Assembly: GCA_964017045.1 (NCBI GenBank)
Contig: OZ024808.1
Span: 18,407,284 to 18,471,283, forward strand
Origin: Omphiscola glabra
Taxonomy: Eukaryota; Mollusca; Gastropoda; Lymnaeidae
DNA: 64,000 bases
Direction: 5' to 3'
In this document: positions 47,901-59,169 of the stretch, in pieces
Numbering within the stretch: the first letter of the stretch is position 1
Layout of the letters: every line of letters starts with the position of its first letter
The notes under the pieces: generated by a model
The model's database searches: none
The model's input: the letters and a program-made list of their open reading frames with translations, nothing else
Told to the model about the DNA's origin: nothing
Program-made: the position numbers and the translations under genes

Positions 47901-50900
47901 ATTTCAACATTTATTTCTCTTTAGCGATTTGTATACTTATTTTCATTTCTGGCAACATAAAATCCTAGCATCAAATAATTATATTGTTGGTACATTGATG
48001 TAGCCAAACGAGCCTCTTTTCTCAATAAACTCTTAATGGCTGTACTTTTATGTTTGTAGAAAAGTGAGCCTGTATGAACATGTGGCAATTCACATTTGTG
48101 GATACATAGGAGCCTGCTTGGCAAGACATTTTAATGTAACGGTGAGTTACAAGAGTCTTACAAAAAATATCTGGTATATATAGTTTTTCTTCGTTCACCT
48201 ACCCCATGCTTAGCTGATACTAAAGTTTACCAATTGAAAATTAGAACACACACATTACAATCTACAGCCTTATCTATGGAATAGCTCATTCCAAACTCTT
48301 TATCTCATCAGGAGTGCACACTTCTAGAGAATGTTCTACACGGAAGTCTTGTGTCTTCACTGCTTGCCGTCGACTGCTGGTGTTTCCTGTCCAGGTGATT
48401 GACATTGTTTTCAGCTTTCTAAAATAAAAAAAAATATATCACCAAACCAATTATAAAAAAGTTGGGTGAATGTAGCTATAGAGTTATGCAAGTATCTACA
48501 GATTTTGGTAAACCATTCATCTTGAGTAGGTAGACAACTGATACATGTAAACTGTAGATGAAACTTGTCATTAGATGAGCTTATTTTTTTTGTTAGGTAT
48601 GGCACAGCTGGATTATGCCAAGACCATGTCAAAAAGCTGGTGGGTCTCTACAAGGAAGTCCAGCTGAGAGGATCTACTACAAGTTATAGAAAAGCTCAGT
48701 TCAGACTGGAATGTCTGTTGCAAAGGCTGTTCAAACTAATGACTTCAGAGCATCAGGTTTTCTGTGGTATTCTTACTTTGAATTAGGAATATTACTTTAT
48801 GATTTTGTTAAGTTTCTTCTAATGGAATCTTTGTTTTAAAAGACATAATTTTTAGGTCTATTCACTAGAAGTTTTCAACGTTCACTAGTTCTATTCACTA
48901 GGAGTGTTCCAACGTTCACTAGTTCTATTCACTAGGAGTGTTCCAACATTCACTAGTTCTATTCACCAGGAGTGTTCCAACATTCACTAGTTCTATTCAC
49001 TAGAAGTGTCCCAACATTCACTAGTTCTATTCACTAGGAGTGTTCCAACATTCACTAGTTCTAGTCACTAGGAGTGTTCCAACATTCACTAGTTCTATTC
49101 ACTAGAAGTGTTCCAACATTCACTAGTTCTATTCACTAGAAGTGTCCCAACATTCACTAGTTCTATTCACTAGAAGTGTTCCAACATTCACTAGTTATAT
49201 TCACTAGAAGTGTTTCAACATTCACTAGTTCTTTTCACTAGAAGTGTTCCAACATTCACTAGTTCTATTCACCAGAAGTGTTCCAACATTCACTAGTTCT
49301 ATTCACTAGAAGTGTTCCAACATTCACTAGTTCTATTCACTAGAAGTGTTCCAACATTCACTAGTTCTATTCACTAGGAGTGTTCCAACATTCACTGTTC
49401 TATTCACTAGAAGTGTTCCAACATTCACTAGTTCTATTCACTAGAAGTGTTCCAACATTCACTAGTTCTATTCACCAGGAGTGTTCCACTATTTGTCATT
49501 ATTTCATCTAGTTATCCAAGCAAAGTAAGTTAAGACTATGTATTGTTTTTGATCATCCTTAGAGACTGAGTTTAGCTTAATGATCTTAATGAGCACATAT
49601 TAAAATACCTTAAAACAATAGATTTTATCATTGTGATTGTGTCCAGGCTGCCTTAGTCGAACTAATTCCACCTGATACAGATCCAGCATTTTGGCTGGCC
49701 ATGTCCCCTGACAGCCCACAGTCTGACTTGCCTAAAGTATGTCACCAGAAGCTGGTGACATGGGGAATGGATGTGCTACAAGCCAGTAGTGGAAAAGCTG
49801 CAGATATTGTGAGCAATAAAATTTAATCGAAAAAATTGGCCAATCTCTTTTTAGTTTATTAAATATGAATTTTAATAAGGATTTTTCCGGATCATACATT
49901 TAGAGATGAGGATTTTTCGGGATCATACATTTAGAGATATGGATTTTTCCGGATCATACATTTAGAGATGAGGATTTTTCGGGATCATACATTTAGAGAT
50001 GAGGATTTTTCCGGATCATACATTTAGAGATAAGGATTTTTCCGGATCATACATTTAGAGATGAGGATTTTTCGGTATCATACATTTAGTGATAAGGATT
50101 TTTCCGGATCATACATTTAGAGATGAGGATTTTTCCGGATCATACATTTAGAGATAAGGATTTTTCCGGATCATACATTTAGAGATGAGGATTTTTCTGT
50201 ATCATACATTTAGAGATAAGGATTTTTCCGGATCATACATTTAGAGATGAGGATTTTTCGGGATCATACATTTAGAGATGAGGATTTTTCCGGATCATAC
50301 ATTTAGAGATAAGGATTTTTCCGGATCATACATTTAGAGATGAGGATTTTTCGGTATCATACATTTAGAGATGAGGATTTTTCGGTATCATACATTTAGA
50401 GATGAGGATTTTTCGGTATCATACATTTAGAGATGAGGATTTTTCGGTATCATACATTTAGAGCAGGTGAATATTTCTTTGACAAAAATTATACCATTCA
50501 GCTGAGCTTTTAAGCTTTAAAAAAAAACTTTTATCAATCTTTATCTTAGTCAGTATATCTAAACAGCTAAGCTTTTATAAACATATATCATCAAAGTGAG
50601 CAAAATGGTTGCAACAATATCCCTGCTTGATAGTATTATATCTGAGCTGTACAGAGACTGCGTGAATGATGAATAAAAACTGATCTTATTTCCTCAGCCC
50701 ACTCTCATATGCTGATTTTCGCCTCAGAGTGCACATTAAAAAATTTCACCCTGTACAACTTCTTAGTTTCAGGCTATAGAGTTTTTCACACGGTTGTTGT
50801 CCAGCAACGGCCCAGAGAGCTGCCTACCACCTCACCAACAGGCCATCCTTTTGGAATTCACCTGCAAGATGTGGGAGCAGTTGGGCAAATCCCCAGAAAC

Positions 50901-53900
50901 CAATGCAAAAATGAGGGCACAGCTTTTGACACGTCTCCTGCCACTCACTAGGTGCTTTGTTGCTCTGATGGCATCCACTGATATTGTACAGGTGACTTGA
51001 GCATTTGACATGTGAAGGGACACCATCTCATTCACTGCTTGTCATGAAATCAAAGGAAAATGAATGATTTTATTATTGCTCGCAAGCTGCATGTCATTTT
51101 TCATGCTACTTTCCCGGATACTTCATCCTGTTGCTAAGAAATTTCCAGTTAGATTTCAATATATTGTCCCATATTAACCCTATGAGAAATAGCATTTAAG
51201 CTTTGCATTTTTTCTATGATCTTTGAACTGTTCATCTTTTCTATGACCTTTGAGCTAAAATATTGATATGAATTTTAAAAAAACTTTTACTGTCAGGAGG
51301 ATATATATATATATATATAAAAGAATAACAGAAAATTACATGGAAGTCAAATGAATTATTTAATTTTTATAATTTTTTTTAAAATTTAACAGGTTTTAAT
51401 TGTGATACAAGGATATTTATTTCCTGCCTGTCCAGTAGCTTTAAGTTTGTCAATAATACAATTGTTGACAGGATTCAGGACCTTCAGAATAGCTCCATCC
51501 TTTCAGGTATTTCACTCATTCATAATAGTGTTATAATAAAGTTACTGATACTTTTTAAGTAGCCATTACTGTGTACACCCCTTTACAGGTCCCACATTTT
51601 TAAACTAAAAATTTTGATACAAATTACGGTTATGTCCTAACCACTCCACACCAGTTTGGCTTACTGTTGTTCATTGTGGAGTAGGCATTAATATGAAGAG
51701 TTAGAGAAATGTTTTCTCCCCTGCTTGCACTCAAGCTAAGGGCAGTGACATTTTAAGTTATAAAATGTTTATTACAGATCACGACAAATTTTTGAGTTAC
51801 AGTTCCGTAAAAAGAGATCCATGTAACTCTGCAAACTAAGGGTGCAACCTTTGTATGGGGTAACTGAAAATACCCACATTAATACCCCCGAACTATGGGT
51901 GCGACCTATACGCTGGTGCCACTTATGTTATTATGCAAGTAAACATAGTAATCTAGTATTAAGATAATTGTAAAGTCATGATTTGTTTACAAGCTTTCAT
52001 TTACTTGAAAACAGTTTAAATCAAGACACATTGTCCCCACCAACCTCCAATTTTAGTCTCATTGCGTGATGGCTTTTCTGAGAAGAAAAATAATATTCTG
52101 CCTTAAACCAGGCAGATGCATCTCATTGCCGATTATTGAAGAAATAGACCTATTTAAGTATACTCAACACATTATTGACATGGTTTTAAATTAATATCTT
52201 TCTGAAGTATATAATTAGAACTGTACAAACAATTTATCTTAACAACTATAGACAGACTGTTTATAACACTCAATAATCTTGAATGCATTTACTTATCAGC
52301 AGAGCCAAGTTTTGGAGAAAATGGCCAAGACATTTCACCACATGATGTGCCATCCACATCCATTGGTACACCACATGGCTCTGTCTGCCTTCTCAGACTT
52401 TGCTGCACACACCATCCACGAGGAGGCAATCCCAGCCTGCATCATGGAGAATAAGTGGCTTCAAGGGAGGGTAGAACATTTTATCAATAAGGTCAGGAAC
52501 AGTACATGAGATATTTGTGATATTTAGAGTAGGGATGACATTGACAGATGTTAAGAATCCATTATCCAGTAAATTTCTGAGAATGACTCCTGAATGGATT
52601 AGATTAAAAATTGAAATCTTCAGTAGGACAAAATTTTTGTATTAATATTGATCATCTAACCAATCATAGAGATTCTAAGGATGGATACCAAAATATAGCT
52701 TTGTACAAAAACAATTTTTAAGCTTAAAGTTAGTACCGAAAGATATAAAAGTTCTTTTGTTCCCCAGTCAAAGAATTGACCAGCGTGTTCCCCCAGCTGT
52801 TACCTAATCTAAATGATCACTAATTGAGTCATTGTTGCCACTCAGGGATTTCTTTGGGGGGGGGGTTATGTGATGGCTGATTTTTACGCTTAGCAAATAC
52901 TTTAGATGTCTTATATTTCAATTGTTGTATTTGTAAACTGTTGTCTTGGTTAAAATATGTATTTATTTTTAAGGTAAATTTTGAATATGTTCAATGTAAT
53001 GAAAAAAAAAAGGCCATTTTTTTGGATCAATAATAGAATCTTATCTACTTCTCAGATCCCTCATCAGTCAACACAGAGCTTTGTTCTTCTGGAATACTTG
53101 AGAGATCAGATGAAGGAGGGAGATGTCACTGTAAGTCAGGAGCGTTCTAACATTCTGACAGAAGCACATTCCAGCTTTGATGGAGGGACCGATGGCAATG
53201 AGGTAAGTAACTGCAAGAACACTATTTGTTTTTTACTGTAGTTGTCTCATTAACAGTACTGAGGCAAGTAACTGCATGAACACTATTTGTTATCTACTGT
53301 AGTTGTCTCATTAACAGTACTGTCACCCTACCACCACATGTCAGCAGTTGCTAACATTATAACTGGTCGCTCTTTGTGACAGTTATCATTTTGATGGGGA
53401 AAGGGTAGGCTGTTTTTGAGTTGATGCAGAAAAATTTCTATGGCAAAAATCAAAATTTGTTAAGCAGTTAATTCTTTTAATTTACTGTCCTAAAAACCAG
53501 AGTGCACAAATTATGCAGTCTTCATCTCTGGAGGCTATTTCTTTGATTTAGCAATGAACTTGTGCTGAGTCTTACATAACAGCTAAAAATTATTGATTCA
53601 AAAGATTTTCAATCTTTAAAGAAAATTATTGTTATACTTAAAGTATAACTATTCATATTTCATATTACCAGCGGCCATCCAAAAAAACCAGGTATATGGA
53701 TGACAGTTCTCATGACAAATCGACCACAGTTGATATCATCAACGGCAGCACAGCCTCCTGTGCAGCCGATCAAGTTCTTTCACCAAGTTGCCAGGCGATA
53801 CTAACCCAGTTAACTGACCTGGCTGATAGGCTTGAACAAGAATGCCATCGATCAACTCCTCCGCCTCATTTTATAGCAACGGCCAAACTCACACTGACCA

Positions 53901-53953
53901 GGATCTATGACTGTATATCAGATGATAAATCTTGGTTTGACAGATTGTCCTAA
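35991..53953 (+). CDS. FIRRM: FIRRM (C1orf112) orthologue, 22 coding exons
   Basis: FIRRM binds and stabilises FIGNL1; together they strip RAD51 from chromatin and act in crosslink repair and meiotic recombination. Coding exons: 36078-36182, 36430-36469, 37022-37062, 37878-37985, 38833-39060, 41997-42072, 42759-42843, 43204-43339, 44068-44207, 44511-44659, 45544-45621, 47058-47153, 47816-47879, 48060-48141, 48312-48394, 48597-48756, 49647-49808, 50773-50991, 51393-51506, 52300-52491, 53056-53202, 53672-53953. All phases join, giving about 928 codons (human about 850). Matches to the human protein include MSQ start and W-S/P-x-E-x-C near the N-terminus, SLPSCIVHLLV / SLPSSVLHII, MRIPVMLPGV / LSLPVHLQGL, VSLYEHVAIHICGYIG / VTLYQHVCVHLCTFI, CWCFLSRYGTAGLC / AWCFLARYGTAELC and HEEAIPACI / HEEIVPQCL. 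The start at 36078 is chosen by the MSQ match. The first exon reaches upstream to an acceptor at about 35990, so a 5' UTR exon is expected. About 20 residues between exons 3 and 4 expected from human FIRRM could not be placed. Confidence 0.9.
38158..38420. repeat. Minisatellite, about 44-bp unit, in FIRRM intron 4
   Basis: TTAATGACTTGAAGAACAGA plus CATAGACTCTTACATACTAC is repeated about six times with small indels. A second small array with another unit (TGGGTAGTGAAGAAAGCTGT, three copies) follows in the same intron at 38645-38760. Confidence 0.88.
39134..39411. mobile_element. TTAA-flanked MITE (piggyBac-like) in FIRRM intron 5
   Basis: The ends are CCTTTTTGCTACCG and CGGTAGTTAAGGGG, inverted repeats agreeing at 10 of 14 positions. 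TTAA lies on both sides (39130-39133 and 39412-39415), the piggyBac target. The interior contains three GACGTCAC words and no ORF. It is 278 bp. Confidence 0.65.
39620..39820. mobile_element. Possible hAT-derived fragment
   Basis: CAGAGGTGGCCAACCCTCGG followed by CCCGCAATTT looks like the 5' end of a hAT family with a GGCCCGC motif. No matching 3' end was found, so it is a fragment at best. It lies in FIRRM intron 5. Confidence 0.35.
40890..41790. repeat. Minisatellite, 27-bp unit, about 33 copies, FIRRM intron 5
   Basis: The unit TCTATGGTGGAGTCAGCTCT plus GTCAGAT repeats for 900 bp. Two groups of variant units (TATGTTGGAGTCAG, GGAGTCATTTCTG) recur in the same order about 243 bp apart, so a block of about nine units was itself duplicated. 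Because 27 is a multiple of three, long ORFs exist in three plus frames and one minus frame. The FIRRM protein reads straight across from exon 38833-39060 to exon 41997-42072, so the array is intronic and not coding. Confidence 0.95.
42229..42535 (-). pseudogene. Non-LTR retrotransposon C-terminal fragment in FIRRM intron 6
   Basis: The minus-strand frame reads MLETLGWSPLDERRRLSRLS, MMYKMNNGLV and FQPLSSRYPH. The core ..LGW.-L..RR...RL..MYK..NGLV is the common motif near the end of Jockey/CR1/RTE-type ORF2. Only about 95 residues remain. Confidence 0.7.
43386..43682. repeat. Minisatellite, 42-bp unit, FIRRM intron 8
   Basis: GTCATGATATGATTATTTAC plus TGAATACACTACATTTGTAA plus AT is repeated about seven times, with TGAATAC/TCAATAC alternation and one CTA insertion. 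Confidence 0.92.
44930..45345. repeat. Minisatellite, 59-bp unit, FIRRM intron 10
   Basis: AGCTTCATAGTCTGACTGTT, GGTGTTGTTGAAGAAGTTAA and AGTTAGTTCATCCTGAATA form a unit repeated about seven times. Confidence 0.92.
45850..46265. mobile_element. Large foldback element, copy 3, in FIRRM intron 11
   Basis: Its left end is AGGCTGCGACTATTCGCACC and its right end GGGTGCGAATAGCCACTT. The arms carry the same TATTAATGTTGGGTTTGTGA and CAAATGAAAGATAATTGAAT words as copies 1 and 2, and the centre has GGGGGGCGCTGCGTGTCCGG. It lies antisense-symmetrical inside the transcribed FIRRM intron. Confidence 0.75.
46436..46452. repeat. (CT)n microsatellite
   Basis: About eight CT units at 46436-46452, in FIRRM intron 11. 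Confidence 0.8.
46788..47057 (+). repeat. 70-bp tandem repeat that reiterates the FIRRM exon 12 splice acceptor
   Basis: The unit ends in ATTTGTGTGTTCCTGTAG followed by TTGATGTT. Copies end at 46848, 46918, 46988 and 47057, a spacing of 70, 70 and 69. The last copy is the 3' end of intron 11 and is followed by the coding start of exon 12 (47058). The three upstream copies carry the same pyrimidine-AG and the same first 8 exon bases, then diverge into a run of C. Each is a potential decoy acceptor. Confidence 0.93.
47323..47490. mobile_element. hAT-like MITE with CAGTGGTTCCCAAC ends
   Basis: The ends are CAGTGGTTCCCAACATTTTT and AGGTTGGGAACCACTG. No 8-bp duplication is left in the flanks. It lies in FIRRM intron 12 and is distinct from the SPIN-like copies (CCCAAC in place of CTCAACC). 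Confidence 0.65.
48850..49492. repeat. Minisatellite, 34-bp unit, about 19 copies, FIRRM intron 16
   Basis: GTTCTATTCACTAGAAGTGT plus TCCAACATTCACTA is repeated with point changes (AGAAGTG/AGGAGTG, TTCC/TCCC). Confidence 0.95.
49865..50465. repeat. Minisatellite, 31-bp unit, about 19 copies, FIRRM intron 17
   Basis: GATGAGGATTTTTCCGGATC plus ATACATTTAGA is repeated. Variants at two positions (GAGG/AAGG; TTCCGG/TTCGGG/TTCGGTA) alternate in short runs, indicating repeated multi-unit duplication. Confidence 0.95.
51299..51320. repeat. (TA)n microsatellite
   Basis: About ten TA units at 51301-51319, in FIRRM intron 18. Confidence 0.8.
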
Positions 53954-54013
53954 TGTTGTGGTCTATTATTTTTTGACTGATTCTTCATATAAGGCTTTGA
54001 TTCAGCTCTAGAC

Positions 54014-54197
54014 CAGCGGTTCTCAACCTGTGGGTCGCGACCCCTTTCCCAGGGGTCGCCTAAGACCATCTGAAAACACATATTCATATACTCTACAGTT
54101 ATGAAGTAGAAACGAAAATAATTTTATGGCTGGGGGTCGCCACAATATGAGGGACTGTATTAAAGGGTGGTGGCATTAATAAGGTTGAGAACCACTG
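54014..54197. mobile_element. SPIN-like hAT MITE, copy C, perfect 8-bp TSD
   Basis: It begins CAGCGGTTCTCAACCTGTGG with GTCGCGACCCC and ends AAGGTTGAGAACCACTG. CTCTAGAC is present on both sides (54006-54013 and 54198-54205), a perfect 8-bp target duplication. At 184 bp it is the youngest-looking of the three copies and sits 60 bp past the FIRRM stop codon, so it is probably in the 3' UTR. Confidence 0.9.
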
Positions 54198-54257
54198 CTC
54201 TAGACTTATCCAGTGTGCTTGATGAACTGGTGACAACTGAATTTGTTTTAATAACTA

Positions 54258-54462
54258 AAAGTTATGACAGAGAGACTTTGTGCAGTGGACCAACCAAGAT
54301 AGAGTTCTTATAGTTATGATATAGAGACTGTGCAGTGGACCAACCAAGATAGAGTTCTTATAGTTATGATAGAGAGACTTTGTGCAGTGGACCAACCAAG
54401 GTAGAGTTCTTATAGTTATGATAGAGAGACTTTGTGCAGTGGACCAACCAAGATAGAGTTTT
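54258..54462. repeat. Minisatellite, about 52-bp unit, four copies
   Basis: GTTATGATAGAGAGACTTTG, TGCAGTGGACCAACCAAGAT and AGAGTTCTTATA are repeated four times just downstream of FIRRM. Confidence 0.88.
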
Positions 54463-54469
54463 GTTCCTG

Positions 54470-55990
54470 GTTGAAAGATTGAATTATTAAGCAGCAAAGG
54501 AATTCTCTTAGCTGAGTGTATGCAACAGTATCTCAAGCTTTTATTCAGTCATGTATAATTTGTTTGTAGTCAACTTCGTGTGTTGTGAATCAATAGGTGA
54601 TAATGCTTTAGTATTTAAGCCCATTATTTTGATACTTCATCAGATGGAGACAGTTCTAAAATAAGGATGATCCCCATACAAATATCAATGTAACAAATTA
54701 TCAATCCACTCTAAAATGTGTCTCATTAAAATGTCATTGATGGTATATTAGTAATCACAGTTGAGGGAATTAGAAGAATTAAACCTGAGAATTAGAGAAT
54801 TTTTGTTTTAAAGCCTAAACCAGCATTTTTTTTATTGATCTCCCTCATGTAGTTTTTTCTAACTACTTTGTGGTTTGAGATTATAAATTATTAGCAAATA
54901 TATCAACCGTAGGAGACATCCACAATTACATTTTTTTAAACATTCTGGTTTATTTACAGTCGTCCTCAAGCCACTTATTACAAAAATGGTTGCCTTGCAG
55001 ACATCCTCAAGATTGTTTACACACCCTCCCTCCCTTGTCCGCATTTGAAAGACCCCGCCACCCCCCTTCCCCATATTTTCAGACATTCTTTTGAATTACC
55101 CATTGCCCACTCTCCCATTTATTATTGTTGTTTGGTCCAATTCTCTAGAATGCAATTTGCATATGGGTAAGATTGATTTTTTTCTCTAAGTGAACTAAAA
55201 CTAAAATACATGAGTAGACAAATATAAGATTTTTGTTGCATTTTCTGTAAACATATTTTGTTCTGTTCATTATACAATTTGTATACTTAATATGAAGGTT
55301 AGTTCCAGGGAAAAAATATTTATGTCCAACTTTGTTGTTAAAATAGTTAATTGTAGATTTGAAAAAAAGTATCTCCATGAAACAAGGTCATGGCCAGTGG
55401 TGGTATTTCCACCATTTGTTAGTTGAATTAAGTTTCCTTGGACATGTGTTTCATTTCCTGTTCTTAAATTAAAGATTTTTAAAATTAAACATTACTTTAT
55501 GAAAATTATTTTTTTTAGCATTTAGAATTGAGAAACTATTTGTAAAAGAAACTTTGTGTGGTGTTAAATTTTACTTACTCATCATTTTGAGAAAAAAATG
55601 CATGGTTTTTATAAAGATAGTCAGCACTACATAAAAGTATAGTCATAAAGGGAACACACGATCTTGCAGAGTACAAATCACTTTGTGCTTTCACAAGTTT
55701 AATAATATTATTATACTAAATAAGAATTTAATAATATAAACAAATATTTTATTTATGTAGTGCTCTAATGAGACTGATAGCACAGTCTTCTAATTAGACT
55801 TTATATTTAACACAGTTTTCTAATAAGACTTGATATAATGGTCGTCTAATAAGGCTTAATATTATTATAACATAGTCTCCTAATTTTGCTTGAGATATCA
55901 ATAGTAGTGCCACTGAGTTTAAGAAACGTGATAGTGCTGTCATCTTGATCATGTTGTGACGAACACCCCATGTTTTTTATAACCAACTAG
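54470..55990. other. AT-rich sequence downstream of FIRRM
   Basis: No coding exon is visible. A short loose repetition of CTAATNAGACTT-like words occurs at 55760-55880. I could not fix the poly(A) site of FIRRM. Confidence 0.4.
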
Positions 55991-55994
55991 TATC

Positions 55995-56735
55995 ATAGCA
56001 TGACCACTGGCTATCAATGTATGGATATCCCTTCTTCACCACTTATGACCACTGGCTTTGAAAGTATCAACCTCCCTACTTCACCACTTATGACCACTGG
56101 CTATGAATGTATCAACCTCCCTACTTCACCACTTATGTCACTGGCTTTGAAAGTATCAACCTCCCTACTTCACCACTTATGACCACTGGCTATTAATGTA
56201 TGGATATCCCTTCTTCACCACTTATGTCACTGGCTTTGAAAGTATCAACCTCCCTACTTCACCACTTATGACCACTGGCTATCAATGTATGGATATCCCT
56301 TCTTCACCACTTATGTCACTGGCTTTGAAAGTATCAACCTCCCTACTTCACCACTTATGACCACTGGCTATCAATGTATGGATATCCCTTCTTCACCACT
56401 TATGTCACTGGCTTTGAATGTATCAACCTCCCTACTTCACCACTTATGACCACTGGCTTTGAAAGTATCAACCTCCCTACTTCACCACTTATGACCACTG
56501 GCTATGAATGTATCAACCTCCCTACTTCACCACTTATGACCACTGGCTATCAATGTATGGATATCCCTTCTTCACCACTTATGTCACTGGCTTTGAAAGT
56601 ATCAACCTCCCTACTTCACCACTTATGACCACTGGCTTTGAAAGTATCAACCTCCCTACTTCACCACTTATGACCACTGGCTATGAATGTATCAACCTCC
56701 CTACCTCACCACTTATGACCACTGTGCATCCACTT
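55995..56735. repeat. Minisatellite, 45/43-bp units, about 16 copies
   Basis: Units ACCACTGGCTATCAATGTAT plus GGATATCCCTTCTTCACCAC plus TTATG alternate with TCACTGGCTTTGAAAGTATC plus AACCTCCCTACTTCACCACT. Two unit types recur in a higher-order pattern. The plus-strand ORFs with repeated CINLPTSPLMTTGYE are by-products; the length differences shift frame inside the array. Confidence 0.93.
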
Positions 56736-57049
56736 ATTGACCTCCCTACATCAATATATGTTTTTGTTAGAACTGTAACACATAAGAGTTTATGTTTTAT
56801 CTACACAGATTTTTATAAATATTCAGGTCCACCTTCAGGTGGGTGTTTTGTCACCCATGAATCTGAAAGTCGGTGCCCCACTCCTCACAAACCAGTCAAT
56901 CTCTGTCTATGTGCTTCAGAGAACACCTCCCTCCCCCCAGTTAATATCCAAGAAAAGTGTATGCCTCCACACTGACAAGATGATTAAAAACAAAGATCAA
57001 AAGATAGTTGTGTGCCACTAGGCATTATTCCAATAGAAAAGTACTCTAT

Positions 57050-58970
57050 CACACACTTTCACAAACTCCACTTTATTGATCAATTATTTTTTGGTAAACA
57101 AGAAAGAAATCAGTTTGATGACATGACCACCAGAATTATTTTGTACTTAAGCAGAAATAAATGATTTTTAAAAAAAACAAAAAAACTTACATCAACTGTA
57201 CAGGTACGTAACTGAAATGCTTGTTTCATTACACATTAATTTAACAAACTTCGCATAACAAAACATTAAAATATGTATTTCATATGTGTCACCATGATGT
57301 GGATTTCATGCATTAAATTAGAAGTTTCAATTTCTCAATTCATGAGATGCACATTTAAATATAAATAAAGACTGACCTGATCCACAAGATACCAAATTCC
57401 ACTGGATTAAGTAAGTCACAAAAGGAACTATTTAGGTCAACAGTTTGTGCTGGTCCATTTTTGTTAGGGTTACAAAAAAAGCTGAGTAAACTTTTTTAAA
57501 TTTTAACACTTCTTTGTTAAATGACCATCAAGCTGAGAAATATGTGTGTAAAGATGAAAACGGACAACAACAAAAAAAACAAAAAAAAAACATGCGGAGA
57601 TCAGGCCAGTCAAGTTGTACCATAAAATACAGTTCCATAATCGGTAAACACTTTAAGGTACTGGGGGTACTGTAGCTTTTGGTGAATGTTACTCATGATT
57701 TTAGTTTTTTTATTCCCCAAACCAGTAATACTTATGTCTTGTATGTCAAACAGAAGGCACATGCCTGTTTTTAACATTTAATTCCACCACTCCATAAAAA
57801 GGTAGGTTATAGAAATAAAAGTCGGGGTTCAATCAGAATAAATACTTTTTTAAAAATTTATTTAAGTTACATTAAAATGAGACATTGTCAATTTGTGAAC
57901 AGTTAGCCCTTAGAATAATTTACCTTTTTTTTTCTTCTATTTATTAAGTATTAAATATCAAGCAATCACAAATTCAACCTCTACGATTTTCTTCTCAACA
58001 AATCAATCACAAAACAAATGTCTATACAGTGAAAAGAAATCCTTGAACAAAATATTAAAAATGTCAAACCCCATGCAAAGACATAAACACTTTGTTTCTA
58101 TGCATAATGACAACACTAGCAAAAATGTCAAGACTTCATATTTACACCAGACACTAAAGCTGACCAAAGCCTATATATATAACACAGCAACAGATGTACC
58201 TATGTCTTATAACTTTGTGTTGGTGAACAATACAAAGCCAAACTCTGTTAAGTATAAGATTCTTCCCCTTCCATTCAACAAGACCCCACCCCACATATGC
58301 ATGTATAAGTATAATGACAACCAAACCAGTTACCTCATACCATATCCACTCATACCCAGAGAACTTATATGTTTGTTTGCTTGCTCACTACTAAAGTAGA
58401 TATAGATTAAAAATTGTAGCCGATACTTTGGTTAAACAGCTTTAAATTACATTTGCAGCAACATGATGCAGAACAATTCAACATTTATTACCGGTTATCT
58501 TGAATTAACTACACACAAAAAAACTACGTACTTTTAAAAAAAAACATGAAAATATTTGTCAGTTTTCACCAATTTTGATTGTCAGAGTGCACACACAAGT
58601 TTCAACTAGTCTAATAGAAATGTTCAGATCTATCTTCAATTTAGAACTAACTCAATAATCACAAAACCATCCTAGCGCTCTGGTTTCTCACTGAACAATC
58701 ACAAACTAATCACTGAACAATCACAAACTAATACTAATGCCATTACAATTTCCATCCAATTGGTCATGAAATGAAGATATCTTGTGAGGTATCCTATGAA
58801 ATTCAAACAGATAGTTCCGGTGGATCTGCGCGTTGTAATAAGCACATTATTGACCTTTGACCCTGTAGAAGCTGGCAGAATCACAGATAAAACAATGGAA
58901 TGAACGTTCTCATTCAGTGAGGTAAGATTGTGGATGTGATAGAATCCAGGTACCATAAAACAAGTTTCCT
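57050..58970. other. AT-rich region with no supported gene
   Basis: A minus-strand AATAAA (TTTATT at 57072-57077) and the absence of repeats would suit a long 3' UTR of a gene to the right, read leftward. There is no coding exon to confirm this. The open frame at 58043-58399 on plus has no recognisable domain. Confidence 0.25.
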
Positions 58971-58974
58971 TCAA

Positions 58975-59165
58975 GTAAAACTGTCAACAGTATTAACTCA
59001 ACTGAAACCAGTTTCCTTTAAGTAAAACAGTAAACAGTATTAACTCAACTGAAACCAGTTTCCTTTAAGTAAAACTATCAACAGTATTAACTCAACTGAA
59101 ACCAGTTTCCTTTAGGTAAAACTGTCAACAGTATTAACTCAACTGAAACCAGTTTCATTTAAGTA
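58975..59165. repeat. Minisatellite, about 46-bp unit, four copies
   Basis: AACTGAAACCAGTTTCCTTT, AAGTAAAACTGTCAACAGTA and TTAACTC are repeated four times with minor changes. Confidence 0.88.
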
Positions 59166-59169
59166 ATAC

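Noticed and set aside
48850..50465. CRISPR-like regular repeats
   Set aside because: Units are directly adjacent with no unique spacers, in introns of an animal gene; these are minisatellites.
55995..56735. ORFs with repeated NLPTSPLMTTGYE
   Set aside because: By-product of the 45/43-bp array; frame is broken by the unit length differences.
58043..58399. 118-codon plus-strand ORF
   Set aside because: No domain, no splice or promoter context, composition like the surrounding AT-rich DNA.
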